Assembly: GCA_017993835.1 (NCBI GenBank)
Contig: JAGOLX010000013.1
Location: forward strand, 1-64,000
Direction: 5' to 3'
Length of the DNA stretch: 64,000 bases
Origin: Phycisphaerae bacterium
GTDB taxonomy: Bacteria > Planctomycetota > Phycisphaerae > Sedimentisphaerales > Anaerobacaceae
Under the pieces are notes generated by a model. The model saw only the letters and a list, made by a program, of their open reading frames with translations, searched no databases and was not told the origin of the DNA. Numbering within the stretch: position 1 is the first letter of the stretch; every line of letters begins with the position of its first letter. A program made the translations under genes and the position numbers. This document shows, piece after piece, positions 8,042 to 16,963 of the stretch.

Positions 8042-8229
8042 CTGGAACCATCTCCAGACACTACACGTCGGTCAATTGCGGTGGTCCCTTTTCCGGCGCT
8101 TTTTCCCCCTCTAAAACTCCCCTCTCCTGGCCCCCGTTCTGATGCTTTTCTCCACATTCACGGCACCACCCGTAAGCAGGTCCACCTGCTGTTCCAGGAG
8201 GAAAAGCCCCGTCGGACCCCGCTGCCTGC

Positions 8230-8391
8230 GGCTTCCAGTCGTGAACCACCCGGCACTGGCTCGGCAAATGCCCCTAACCGCCGACACTTCCTCGCCGTCT
8301 TGGCAGTCATCCCGGCCTTCGCGGCCGCCGCCTCCAACGTCTTCTCTCGGTTCATTCGTTGCATCAGTATCCTTACCTGACCATCCTTGAC
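8230..8391 (-). pseudogene. Possible third IS21-type helix-turn-helix fragment
   Basis: The minus strand from about 8391 encodes DGQVRILMQRMNREKTLEAA and then AKAGMTAKTARKCRRLG. This resembles the start of another IstA subgroup, whose N-terminus carries K-T-L-x-x-A-A-x-K-A-G-M and T-A-R-K-Y-R. No catalytic part follows. The assignment rests on a short stretch. Confidence 0.4.
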
Positions 8392-8510
8392 ACCGCAGAC
8401 CCGGCGATCGATAATCCGCTGAGCCGGGTGGCGGACTACCTGGAAACCCGTTCTTCCCGCTTCAGGCAACGAATCCACCTTAGCCCGTGGTCCAACTGTT
8501 GGGGGGAGTA

Positions 8511-10388
8511 TTATAACAGTAGAAGTATGATTAGAAAGACAACAGCAGCACCTAGGATCACAAGCCACCACCATTCAGGTCCATCTGGCTGCGAGCGGTG
8601 GGGAGAGCCCGAAAGACCACGAAACCCTTGGTCAGCCAACATATCATCCATATAGAACAGGATAGATGGCTGTTGCCCCAAAGCTCTATATAGTAACTGT
8701 CTCGCTGCTGGCGCAGTTCGCACGACATATCTCAACAGTGACGAGAACCTCTGAGGGGCTACTCTCGGGAGTCTTAGGATCTCAGAAAGTGCAGAGCCTA
8801 ATTGTGGGCGCGTCCGGGCGGCGGAACCAATCCGTGCACCACGAGGCACGGTCGTCATTCTCTCCCACACTTGTGTTCCATATTTCCAGAATCGAGAGTT
8901 GTCTCTTTCGACGCGACGTCTAGCATCTCGGGCTATTATGTGGATCTCGCGTTCGCTAACTGAGGGTATAGCCCGCAAACGCTGGGCCATATCGTAGAGA
9001 TGGTTGACTGTATTCTGATTTAGGTTATGGATGAAGACATCAACATCAGATAGAAGCCCATCCGGGATACTGTCAGGATAGAACCGACTTAGGATTCGCT
9101 TGCCATAATCAAGTTGCATAGCCAATTCGTTCAATCTTCTGTTTCCAAAATTCCTCTCAAAAAAGGACTCTGCGACGATCTCGAAGAACGCTTGCGTAAG
9201 TGGATCCGACATTCTGTAGTCATATGAAAGGTAATCGCCCTCCAGACGGTTTGTTTCCGACAATTGACGTTCAAGGGTCGTTCCTTGATAAACCTCTGTC
9301 CGGGAGAAATTCATTGGAATGGCGAGAAATCGTTCGATCAGCTTAAGCGTTTGTAAAACCTCGTGAAGTGTAGTATCTGGATTGAACATCAGTATATTGT
9401 AGGTAATGTGGATGGCATAGTGCTGCAGGATTTCCAAGGCCCGTATGTTGGTATCTACTGTCGTTCCCTTACCTAACTGCTGAAGAGCGGAGTCTGCAAA
9501 AGACTCTATCCCAAGAAAGACACGGATAAGGCCCATCTCCATCAGTATGTCGAAAACATCCTTGTTGACACAATCTGAACGACACTTAACTGCGATAGCA
9601 ATGTCATCAAGACCTGATTTTCTGAATTCCGAATGAAGTTCTTTTAGGTACTGTGAATTGAAGTCACGGTTTGGGCCAAGGAAGTTGTCATCAATAAAAT
9701 AGAACACTCGTGCGCCATGTACGTGGTACAAGTATGAGATCTCCGCAGCGATGTTCAATGGGCTGCGACGGCGCATCGCCGGAGCTTTGATGTCCTTGAG
9801 CCATACGTGGATACTGCAGAAATGGCAATTCGCCCAGCAACCGCGAGAAGACAGGATATTTGATTCCCGAACGCCAAGAAAAGTCCGTGGAGGAAGCTGA
9901 TGGTCGGGAAATGGAAGGGAATCTAAATCTATAACAGTGGGGCGTGGAGGGGTATCCATACTGCCTGAAGCCATGCGCAGGCAAATCCCTTTTACGACTT
10001 TAGGACACTCCAGATTGTCTGCCAAGTCGGCTATGGTAAGTTCTCCCTCGCCATAAACGACGCTGTCAAGAGCGCAACAATCCCTTAACAGCCTGTGCGA
10101 GTTGAAATGTGCAAAGAATCCGCCGGCAGTAATGTGCCCACGGTATCCTTTCTGACGAAGGCGATGAGCAAGATCAATGTATTCGCTCGCTCGATGGCTA
10201 AATATCATTGAAAGACCAATCAGGTCGGGCTTAAGAGATAGCGTTTGCCTCGCCACCCTCTCGATCTGTGAACGCGAATCGAACGAGATGATCTCTGTCG
10301 TGTGACCGTTTCTGCGAATGAGAGGAGTCAAGTATCTCAGTGAGAGGCTATCCGTCAATTCCATGCCGACTAAGATTACATTGGCCAT
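8511..10388 (-). CDS. Cobalamin-type radical SAM protein with C-terminal membrane tail
   Basis: About 625 residues from ATG 10388 (MANVILVGMEL), preferred over a start at 10439 because GGGAGA precedes it. The first 150 residues have the B12-binding-like fold (KPDLIGLSMIF, ITAGGFFAHF, VVYGEGE), without the DxHxxG motif. The radical SAM Cys motif CWANCHFC follows (Cys184, 188, 191), then YFIDDNFLG and VFLGIESF, typical of the family. The C-terminus ends in an aromatic-hydrophobic segment (WWWLVILGAAVVFLI plus five residues) that should anchor it in the membrane, unusual for this family. The gene lies 58 bp after the Cys-rich gene. The substrate is unknown, and composition and IS context suggest acquisition. 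Confidence 0.82.
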   Translation of the reverse strand: MANVILVGMELTDSLSLRYLTPLIRRNGHTTEIISFDSRSQIERVARQTLSLKPDLIGLSMIFSHRASEYIDLAHRLRQKGYRGHITAGGFFAHFNSHRLLRDCCALDSVVYGEGELTIADLADNLECPKVVKGICLRMASGSMDTPPRPTVIDLDSLPFPDHQLPPRTFLGVRESNILSSRGCWANCHFCSIHVWLKDIKAPAMRRRSPLNIAAEISYLYHVHGARVFYFIDDNFLGPNRDFNSQYLKELHSEFRKSGLDDIAIAVKCRSDCVNKDVFDILMEMGLIRVFLGIESFADSALQQLGKGTTVDTNIRALEILQHYAIHITYNILMFNPDTTLHEVLQTLKLIERFLAIPMNFSRTEVYQGTTLERQLSETNRLEGDYLSYDYRMSDPLTQAFFEIVAESFFERNFGNRRLNELAMQLDYGKRILSRFYPDSIPDGLLSDVDVFIHNLNQNTVNHLYDMAQRLRAIPSVSEREIHIIARDARRRVERDNSRFWKYGTQVWERMTTVPRGARIGSAARTRPQLGSALSEILRLPRVAPQRFSSLLRYVVRTAPAARQLLYRALGQQPSILFYMDDMLADQGFRGLSGSPHRSQPDGPEWWWLVILGAAVVFLIILLLL

Positions 10389-10445
10389 CGTGATTCGTCT
10401 CCCAAGATGTTTGCACCTACTCAGATATCTTACCCACAACCTTGG

Positions 10446-10970
10446 CTACCACAAGGGCCGCTTCAATGGGTCCCACATGTCCCAGACTCGCAAGAAGTAC
10501 CCTTTGTCAGCAGGTGTAAGTGAAGCCTTCAGAACAACACGTGTGGAGACCTTCTTTAGAAGGTCTTCTCCACCTTTTGTCCTCAGTTGGCCTGCGATCT
10601 CGCGCAGCCAGGGATCTGGTGTAGGCTCTGGCAGTAGAAAACACTCTCTTGGCTGCTCGGTCCACTCTTGAGACCTGCGGCAGACTACGCCGGTGATCTC
10701 ATCGATGAGTTCCTCAGGGATTCCGAGCACCTGTCTCGATGCCGCCTCTATGCACTGGGGACACGAATCGGAAATGCCACCGCCCATGAACGATATTGCC
10801 TCGCTCAACGGTGGCAGGCCGATGCACGATCCGTGCATGAGGCCCGACAAGCCACAGTCAAAACATCTGAAGTATACACCGGGATGGCGTCTGGTCATTC
10901 TGATGACTAGGCGGCCACAAATCAGGCAAACGCGCCTTCGTACGAGGGGTATTCTGGCGAGCCATTTCAT
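10446..10970 (-). CDS. Cys-rich hypothetical protein, possible zinc ribbon
   Basis: A 174-residue protein. An N-terminal pair CLICG and CFDCG, spaced by about 20 residues, looks like a zinc ribbon. A third CPQC and further single cysteines follow at SCIGL, VVC and REC. It lies directly upstream of the membrane-tailed radical SAM gene in the same direction, so it is probably cotranscribed and may deliver or hold a substrate (inference). No named family was recognised. Confidence 0.6.
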   Translation of the reverse strand: MKWLARIPLVRRRVCLICGRLVIRMTRRHPGVYFRCFDCGLSGLMHGSCIGLPPLSEAISFMGGGISDSCPQCIEAASRQVLGIPEELIDEITGVVCRRSQEWTEQPRECFLLPEPTPDPWLREIAGQLRTKGGEDLLKKVSTRVVLKASLTPADKGYFLRVWDMWDPLKRPLW

Positions 10971-11580
10971 TGCTTGAACCTCCCAGGGTCCAACACTGAA
11001 TTATGAAAGGAGGCAAAAGCCCCCGGCCAGCGTGAACTTCCGATCCAGTTCACCGAACGACAATGCTGTTCATCAAAGTCGCGAATATCAATATGACGCG
11101 GATATCGTGGAAGAGCAAGAAGCGATATTTCCCATAAGGCTTTCTCCCGGCGACGATACCGGTTTCCTGCTCCGTGAATATACTGCTATCCCCACGGGGA
11201 ATTCAAGTCGAGAATGCTTCCATGCACGATAGCTGACGGGGAACAGAGGCAAAACCGGCGTTCAGAATACGAGGACAGGCGGCTTGTCCCCGGATGGGCG
11301 ATAGTCGCAGAGCCGCCCCTTCCGACCTTGTCCAGCGGTCCACTCTTGAACTCTGTCATATCGGCGCCGCCCTCGGGGAAGTGTTCGGGAAGCGCTGTAT
11401 TCGATCCAGGTGCGCCTGTCAGCCGGGGATGGGCCTGCTTGGGAGCAGCGAAATTCGCCAAGAAACGCTCTCCGACCCTGATGGCATGTGGAACAAGGGA
11501 ATTCGAAACATCGAGTTGTGGAGTTGGGCGTATTCTATAATACTCCCGCTTTTTGGACCAGTGGATAAGGTAGTGTTGCT
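10971..11580 (+). other. Gap with no supported gene
   Basis: Short open frames exist here, but none has a ribosome-binding site together with a recognisable domain. The stretch separates the Cys-rich gene from an IS3 scrap and may contain further decayed IS sequence. Confidence 0.5.
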
Positions 11581-11930
11581 GTGGTATGGTGGCGTCCGAC
11601 AGGAGGTTGTCATTACACCGCGTCGGCACCATGGCGGTGCGTTCAAGGCCCGGGTCGCGATCGAGGCGATTGCCGGTCACAAGACAGTCAACGAGATCGC
11701 CAGCGCGTACGGAATCCATCCCTCGCAGGTGGCCAAGTGGAAGGCGGAGGCCCTGGCTCGTCTGCCGGAGGCGCTTACGGATGGCCGTCCGGCGAATGCC
11801 CCGGTGGATTCGTAGATCGAGGCCCGACTCTATCAGGAGATCGGCCGGCTGACGGTGGAAGTGGAGTACCTGAAAAAAAGCTCGGGCTGTGCCGCTCGAG
11901 CAGCGTCGAGGACTGATCGAGATGGTGGGC
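11581..11930 (+). pseudogene. IS3-family OrfA remnant
   Basis: The frame encodes GAFKARVAIEAIAGHKTVNE and then YGIHPSQVAKWKAEAL, the helix-turn-helix of IS3-type OrfA. An in-frame TAG at 11815-11817 interrupts it, after which RLYQEIGRLTVEVEYLKK continues the usual OrfA leucine-zipper region. A run of seven A residues at the end resembles an IS3 frameshift site. OrfB is absent; the sequence passes into the end of an IS1380-type gene. Confidence 0.7.
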
Positions 11931-11949
11931 TGTGACGTGAGTGGCGAGA

Positions 11950-12705
11950 AGCATCAGAAAGGGGGCCATTCGGCCAGACCCCACGAATCCGCTTCACGAT
12001 CCTCGCGACATGTTTGAGGGCCCCGGCGGCCACATCGATATCCGAAGGACGCAGCAACGCCAGCAGTGGATGATCGTCGCAGAACACATACAGCGGCAGA
12101 AAGCAGTACGCGTCATAGTAGCCGTGGAAGAACCGACCCAGTTGGTGACCGTGGATCGGATCGTCGGTGGCATCGAGGTCCAGCACGATCCGCGACGGCG
12201 GTGTCGTGTGTTGGCGCAAGAACGCCTCCACGAGGAAATCATGGATCTGGTGCAGATACGCCACGATCTTCTTGTAGCGGTGGTCCCCGTCCGAACCGAC
12301 CGGCGTCAGTTCGCGTCGGTTCAAGGTGCTCTTGCCGGCCAGGGCCTTGCCCCGGTCCCGCCGCTGTCGCCGGTCGTGGCCGTCGGGATCGGCCTTGCCG
12401 ACCAGCACCGCCAGCATCGCATCATGCCGGAGCCAATCGTGATCGTTGAGGTCCTCATACCCCAGGCACAGACCGAACAGCCGCTGCTTGAGCAGATCGG
12501 TTACCGATTGCTCGACCAACTCCGGATCGCGGTGGTCGGTGAAGCAGGCGGCGAAGCGCTCGATGAAGCCAAAACGTTCCTCGATCTGCCGCAACAGGAC
12601 GCCGCCGCCGTCGTAGGTGACGCGTCCCCCATCAAAGCGAGCGACGACATCTCGCCGACCAAGGGGTTGAAACGCGAACGTCCTTGGGATACACTGTGTT
12701 TCCAT
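11950..12705 (-). pseudogene. IS1380-family transposase, 3'-truncated
   Basis: From ATG 12705 (METQCIP) the protein shows the IS1380-type DDE pattern: TYDGGGVLLRQIEERFG, LLKQRLFGLCLGYEDLNDHD, then IVLDLDATDDPIHGHQLGRF and YCFLPLYVFC. Homology runs to about IVKRIRGVWPN near 11960, roughly 250 of the usual 430-460 residues. The remaining codons to 11833 are antisense to the IS3 remnant and look like read-through. The element is broken at the junction with the IS3 scrap. Confidence 0.8.
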
Positions 12706-12967
12706 AAACCGTCTCCACCGGGATGCGTAGGGTGCCGGATTCAGCATTGCTTACGTGGTCGAGACGGTTTTGTTGCATCCTTCCGGTGAGAACTTTGGGC
12801 TATGCGTAAGCGGGGATGTGCCGGTAAAACAATGCGGCACGATCCGGCGGCGTAGCCGGCCGAGGTCAAATGGGAAATGTTGCGGGACGGAGTGAGTTGC
12901 GGGAACGAGGGGGGAATGGCGGGTGTGTCCGTCATCCGGTTTGTCCTTTCCTGAAAGGAGGCACGGT

Positions 12968-13483
12968 ATGGTGCGTCACGTGGTGTTGACATCGGCTTTG
13001 CTCGCGGCGTCTTGTCTGGCCGTCGGTTGCACTGCACGCGTGAATTCTCACGCTTTCGGATCTGAGGACCTGGATCTGAAACCAGTCGGAGGATCAGGTG
13101 ATGAACCCGTCGAGTATACGCTGCATCAGAGGTTCTCTTGTGACAATGCCCTGAAACGTCTGGGGCAAATCGAGTCGGCCCTGAGTAGTTTCGAGCAATT
13201 GACGGAAGTGACGAGAGCCACACGTGTGAGCGATACACTTGGCGAGATTGAGAACTTGGACTGGGAGACTCAAACCCTCGGTTTTCCCAACTGGAGCGGT
13301 GCGATCGAAGGAACGCTTCTCAAGCAGCAATACATCGTTGCGAAGCTTCAATACGACTTGTCCCGTGAACGGCTGAAGCAGAATGAAACAAGCAGTGCGG
13401 AGGCGGCCAAGGCTCGACAGGAATACCAGCAGGCGAAGCAGGCCTTCCTGACATTTTGGAATTCCTTCACTATCATCGACTGA
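12968..13483 (+). CDS. Small lipoprotein with coiled-coil C-terminus
   Basis: A 171-residue protein. The ATG at 12968 is supported by AAAGGAGG (12955-12962) just upstream. A lipoprotein signal peptide is clear: VRHVV, a hydrophobic stretch, then the lipobox LAVGC with Cys near residue 22. The mature part has a helical, charged C-terminus (YDLSRERLKQNETSSAEAAK...YQQAKQAFLTF) consistent with a coiled coil. No named family was recognised. It lies alone between an IS1380 scrap and a 690-bp gap. Confidence 0.75.
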   Translation: MVRHVVLTSALLAASCLAVGCTARVNSHAFGSEDLDLKPVGGSGDEPVEYTLHQRFSCDNALKRLGQIESALSSFEQLTEVTRATRVSDTLGEIENLDWETQTLGFPNWSGAIEGTLLKQQYIVAKLQYDLSRERLKQNETSSAEAAKARQEYQQAKQAFLTFWNSFTIID

Positions 13484-14174
13484 ACGCCAGTGGGGAAATG
13501 GGGAATAAGGAAAAAGAAGGTGAAGAAGGGAACTGAGACCGCATCGCCGCTTGCTGCGGCTGTCCTCCTTATGTCTGTCGAGCGGTATTGTGGAGATTTG
13601 AGAAAATGATTGCCTGTCCTTTTGTCTCAATGCGTTCTGTTTGGCCAGAGGCGGGCGAGTGCAGTGCAGCACAGACTTTGGCATTGGGAGTCAGGTCGAT
13701 TTCACCCAATCGTGCCCACAGCGGCTGGTTGTGTCCAGGGACTTCCTTGAAGACGGCTGAGGTTCGGATAGGATTCCTTTGTATCGCCGCCAGCCTTAGG
13801 CAGCTGGGATGCCGGTGCTCTGGCTGGTGCCCCGCACGTCCCAGGCATCACAATGAATACGCAGACATAGGTCTTCAAGTGCAAGGGCGATAGTATGTCA
13901 CGTATAGGGGAGGAATCACGTAAAATGTTGGGGCGGTCAGCTCTACGGCCTCGGGTCATACCCGGTGAGGAAGTCAGACGAGGGTCCGGAACGCATGAAT
14001 CAAACCGCAAGCGGCCAAGGCGCAGTTCAAGTCGGGCACGAGACAAGAAGGGCTTGCCTCTGAACACAAGATCCTTATGTTTATCTCTGAGAAGATTTGC
14101 CGGTGAGGTTGGAATGGAGGCACATCATCAGCTGTGGAAAGGTATTCTCATGGCTCACGTTGCTGGGGATAGCC
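13484..14174 (+). other. Gap of about 690 bp without a supported gene
   Basis: Open frames here lack ribosome-binding sites and domain signals. A short GCCGC-TTGCT-GCGGC hairpin near 13551-13565, downstream of the lipoprotein, could help end transcription but has no T tract. Nothing else was identified. Confidence 0.5.
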
Positions 14175-15308
14175 ATGTCTGACAACTACCGCAGAATCGA
14201 AGGTGATTGGGAACGAACCATCGTAGTTGGTGACATTCATGGGTGTTTCGACGAACTTCAGGAGCTCCTGAGGCGTGTAAAGTTCAAACCCACAGATCTC
14301 TTGATATCGACAGGGGATATGGTCGACAGGGGGCCGGACACATGGAGGGTGTGCGAGTTCTTCAGAGATACTGTGAACGCCTTCGCCGTATTGGGAAATC
14401 ATGAACGTCGGCTCGCCGGGACGATAAGGGGAACGTCACGTCCCGCGTGGAGCCAGAAGCATACGCTATCGAAGATAGCACACCAGGAGTGGGAACCATG
14501 GCTTGAGTTTCTGGATTTGCTTCCAGCCGTTGTCGAAACACCTCATGTGATCGTGACCCATGCCCGCCTCGATCCTGCGCGTTCCCTGGAAACCCAGGAT
14601 CCCTACCATACATGTGCGGTCGGTGGACACAGAGTCAAGATCGAGCTTGATGATCAAGGAGTACCTTGTTGGTTCCATGCGATGGGTCTCACAAAGGCCA
14701 TGTGCATAGGTCATATCTCGTACGAGAGGGTAGAATTGGTCCCAGGGAGGCTCTTTGCCTTGGATACCGGGGCAGTGAGGGGATACGATTTGACATGTGC
14801 CATATTTCCAGAGCGACGGATACTCTCCGTGAAGGCAAGTCGTAACTACTATGCGGAGTCGCGTGAGAGGTGGCGAGAGCAGGAGTCATTCTCGTCGGGA
14901 GATGTGAGCTTGTCACTCCTGTCGAACGTTATCGCACTGCTCGGGTCGGACGGGCAGCTTGAGGACAAGACGGTTCGTGCTCTGGCCGGAGATCTGAAGT
15001 CCTTCACAGAGGGCCTATGCTTGCCGCAGTGGATATGCAAGACTCGACAACGCCTTGTTGAGCGTTTCGGTGACGTGCCTGCGCCGGGACCACAGCGAGG
15101 AGTGTATTATGATAGAGTCAGAGACTACTTCCAGGATCGTCAACTTGGGACGCTGGCCCGCAGAGTACTTGAGCATAAGATTCAGTCCATCGAAGCATTT
15201 GCCAAGATCGTTGGGATCGACAATCTCGCTTCAGTCCAGAGAGCGATGGATAGGCTCACCGCAGCCCTGAGGATGGTCGATGGACACAATGAAGGTGTAG
15301 TAGAATGA
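14175..15308 (+). CDS. PPP-family metallophosphatase, first of a tandem pair
   Basis: A 377-residue protein from ATG 14175 (MSDNYRRIEG), with GGGGAT upstream. It carries the three PPP/ApaH core motifs near its N-terminus: GDIHG (about 19-23), GDMVDRG (about 47-53) and GNHE (about 74-77). A later VTHARLDP and GHISYERV provide the remaining metal-binding His. About 140 residues of helical sequence follow the catalytic core, unlike the compact diadenosine tetraphosphatases. It could dephosphorylate proteins, nucleotides or RNA ends; the sequence does not decide. A second homologous gene follows after 66 bp, so they are probably cotranscribed. Confidence 0.8.
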   Translation: MSDNYRRIEGDWERTIVVGDIHGCFDELQELLRRVKFKPTDLLISTGDMVDRGPDTWRVCEFFRDTVNAFAVLGNHERRLAGTIRGTSRPAWSQKHTLSKIAHQEWEPWLEFLDLLPAVVETPHVIVTHARLDPARSLETQDPYHTCAVGGHRVKIELDDQGVPCWFHAMGLTKAMCIGHISYERVELVPGRLFALDTGAVRGYDLTCAIFPERRILSVKASRNYYAESRERWREQESFSSGDVSLSLLSNVIALLGSDGQLEDKTVRALAGDLKSFTEGLCLPQWICKTRQRLVERFGDVPAPGPQRGVYYDRVRDYFQDRQLGTLARRVLEHKIQSIEAFAKIVGIDNLASVQRAMDRLTAALRMVDGHNEGVVE

Positions 15309-15374
15309 TACCCTGATCGTCCGATACGACGAATTGCGTATGACCCTTGCGACCTATATTCGGATGCCGGAGAC

Positions 15375-16457
15375 ATGATCGAGGAATCAAAACGAATATT
15401 GGTTGTCGGCGATATCCACGGGTGCTTTGAAGAACTGTGCAGACTTTTGGACAGGGCGGCGCTTGGTACAGATGATGAGATCGTCGCTCTGGGCGATATA
15501 CTTGACAGGGGACCGGCACCGGATGCCGTTCTGGAGTTCTTCAGCACGCGGAGGCACGTTCGTTCTCTGATGGGCAATCATGAAGAAGAACATGTCCGAT
15601 GCTTCCGCTCAGGTGCCAGGCTCGACCTGGCGCAACGAATCACGCAACGACAACTGGGCGAGGAACGATATGCACACGCCTGCGCTTTCATGAGCAGTCT
15701 TGACTGTTATCTGGATCTGCCTGAAGCACTCTTGATACACGGCTTCTACGAGCCCGGGTTGCCCATATGGAAACAGAAGGCCGAGGTTCTGATCGGGACT
15801 ACCACGGGCGAGCATTATCTGCGTACGAAGTACCGACAACCATGGTATGAACTCTACGATGGCAAGAAACCCATCATTGTGGGGCACCGTAATCATCTGG
15901 GAAATGGACAGCCCTTTGTCTACAAGGACACCGTCTTCTGCATTGATACAGGATGCTATTGGGGGGATCGCCTGACGGGGTTGGTTCTGCCGGAGTTTCA
16001 TTTCGTTTCGGTTAAGGCGAGGCAGGATCATTGGGAGAATCTGAAGCTCGACAACATGGATATCTGTATGAACTCCATTTTCCAGCATCAGATTGACTGG
16101 AGTCTGATGGATGCCGCGTTATTGGATGCCGCTGCTGAGGAACACGCGCCATTGCGCTCCATGGCTGTGAGAGAAGACCTTCGACGGTTGGCTGATGATG
16201 CTGCCGCACTGCTCAACAGGCTTCTCGATTGTGTCCTGAGGGAAAATGATCGGCTCCTCTCGCACCTCCGCTCCACCCATCAGTACGACCTTCTCCCGCC
16301 CGAGGAACAAGCTGTAATCTACGATGAGCATATCGACAACACTCGGCTATCCCATTTCCTTCATATCGCCAGGCGAGGATATATGACGCATGAGTATCTG
16401 CGCAGCTACTTTGATGGTCCGCATGCCCTGAGGGAATTCATGGCTGGCATAGATTGA
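15375..16457 (+). CDS. PPP-family metallophosphatase, second of a tandem pair
   Basis: A 360-residue paralogue of the preceding gene with the same layout. GDIHGCFEEL is near residue 14, ALGDILDRGP near 40, MGNHEEEHVRC near 67, then LIHGFYEPG, VGHRNHLG and an extended helical C-terminus. The conserved catalytic motifs are all present, so both copies should be active. The C-terminal parts diverge more than the cores, which would fit different substrates or partners. No kinase or ligase gene that would identify an RNA-repair or signalling system is next to it. Confidence 0.8.
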   Translation: MIEESKRILVVGDIHGCFEELCRLLDRAALGTDDEIVALGDILDRGPAPDAVLEFFSTRRHVRSLMGNHEEEHVRCFRSGARLDLAQRITQRQLGEERYAHACAFMSSLDCYLDLPEALLIHGFYEPGLPIWKQKAEVLIGTTTGEHYLRTKYRQPWYELYDGKKPIIVGHRNHLGNGQPFVYKDTVFCIDTGCYWGDRLTGLVLPEFHFVSVKARQDHWENLKLDNMDICMNSIFQHQIDWSLMDAALLDAAAEEHAPLRSMAVREDLRRLADDAAALLNRLLDCVLRENDRLLSHLRSTHQYDLLPPEEQAVIYDEHIDNTRLSHFLHIARRGYMTHEYLRSYFDGPHALREFMAGID

Positions 16458-16725
16458 ATCAGATGGAGCAGGGGAATCTATTTGACGGATGGAATCAAGA
16501 ACTGTAAGAAGAAACCAAGATACAGACTGGTTTTGACGAACCCATGACTGGCTTGGTCTGATGTGTCTCGTGATAGGGTACAGCTGTGTTGCCCTCAAAT
16601 TGCCCTCAAAACGGGCCATGAGATAGTAAGAAATCGTGCGAACACAGTAAGTCAACGAGAGATCCTAAGTCTTTGTCGCATGCTGAGTTAAGCTGTAAAC
16701 ACAGTTCTTGTAGGACTTTGGAGAA

Positions 16726-16755
16726 AGAGGGCAGATCGAATCCCGCCCTCTCCGC
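16726..16755 (+). other. tRNA-Ser-like 3'-end fragment, possible attachment-site remnant
   Basis: TCGAATCCCGCCCTCTCCGC (from 16737) looks like the T-loop and acceptor 3' strand of a type II tRNA, but no tRNA body lies upstream. AGAGGGC (16726-16732) and GCCCTCT (16745-16751) form a 7-bp stem. Such 3'-end copies are typical scars of tRNA-targeted integration. The reading is tentative. Confidence 0.35.
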
Positions 16756-16766
16756 TGGGTGCAAAA

Positions 16767-16809
16767 AAATCGCCACAAGTCCAAACGTTTCATGGGCTTG
16801 TGGCGATTT
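16767..16809 (+). other. Perfect 13-bp inverted repeat (strong hairpin)
   Basis: AAATCGCCACAAG at 16767-16779 pairs perfectly with CTTGTGGCGATTT at 16797-16809 around a 17-nt loop. A run of A residues precedes the left arm and Ts end the right arm, so it could act as a terminator in either direction between the phosphatase pair and the EPS cluster. It could also be a recombination site next to the tRNA-like fragment. Confidence 0.7.
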
Positions 16810-16963
16810 CGTGCGCCGATTGCTGACATGGCGAGAGGGATCGGCGAGCCAGACGAGGAAGCGGTCAGACCAGCGCAGCAGGAACTGACGAGGGTCGCAT
16901 CAGGGAACTGGGCGGAGGTTGGAGATTCAGCGATCAACCGCAAAAGGGTGAATCACTGACTCG

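Noticed and set aside
11186-11719. Minus-strand frame of 177 codons
   Set aside because: It overlaps the IS3 remnant on the other strand and has no start site or domain.
12741-13238. Minus-strand frame upstream of the IS1380 remnant
   Set aside because: It overlaps the lipoprotein gene, which has a clear signal peptide and ribosome-binding site, and shows no domain of its own.
16726-16755. Complete tRNA-Ser gene
   Set aside because: Only the 3' part is tRNA-like; the T-stem does not pair and no D-arm, anticodon arm or acceptor 5' strand lies upstream.
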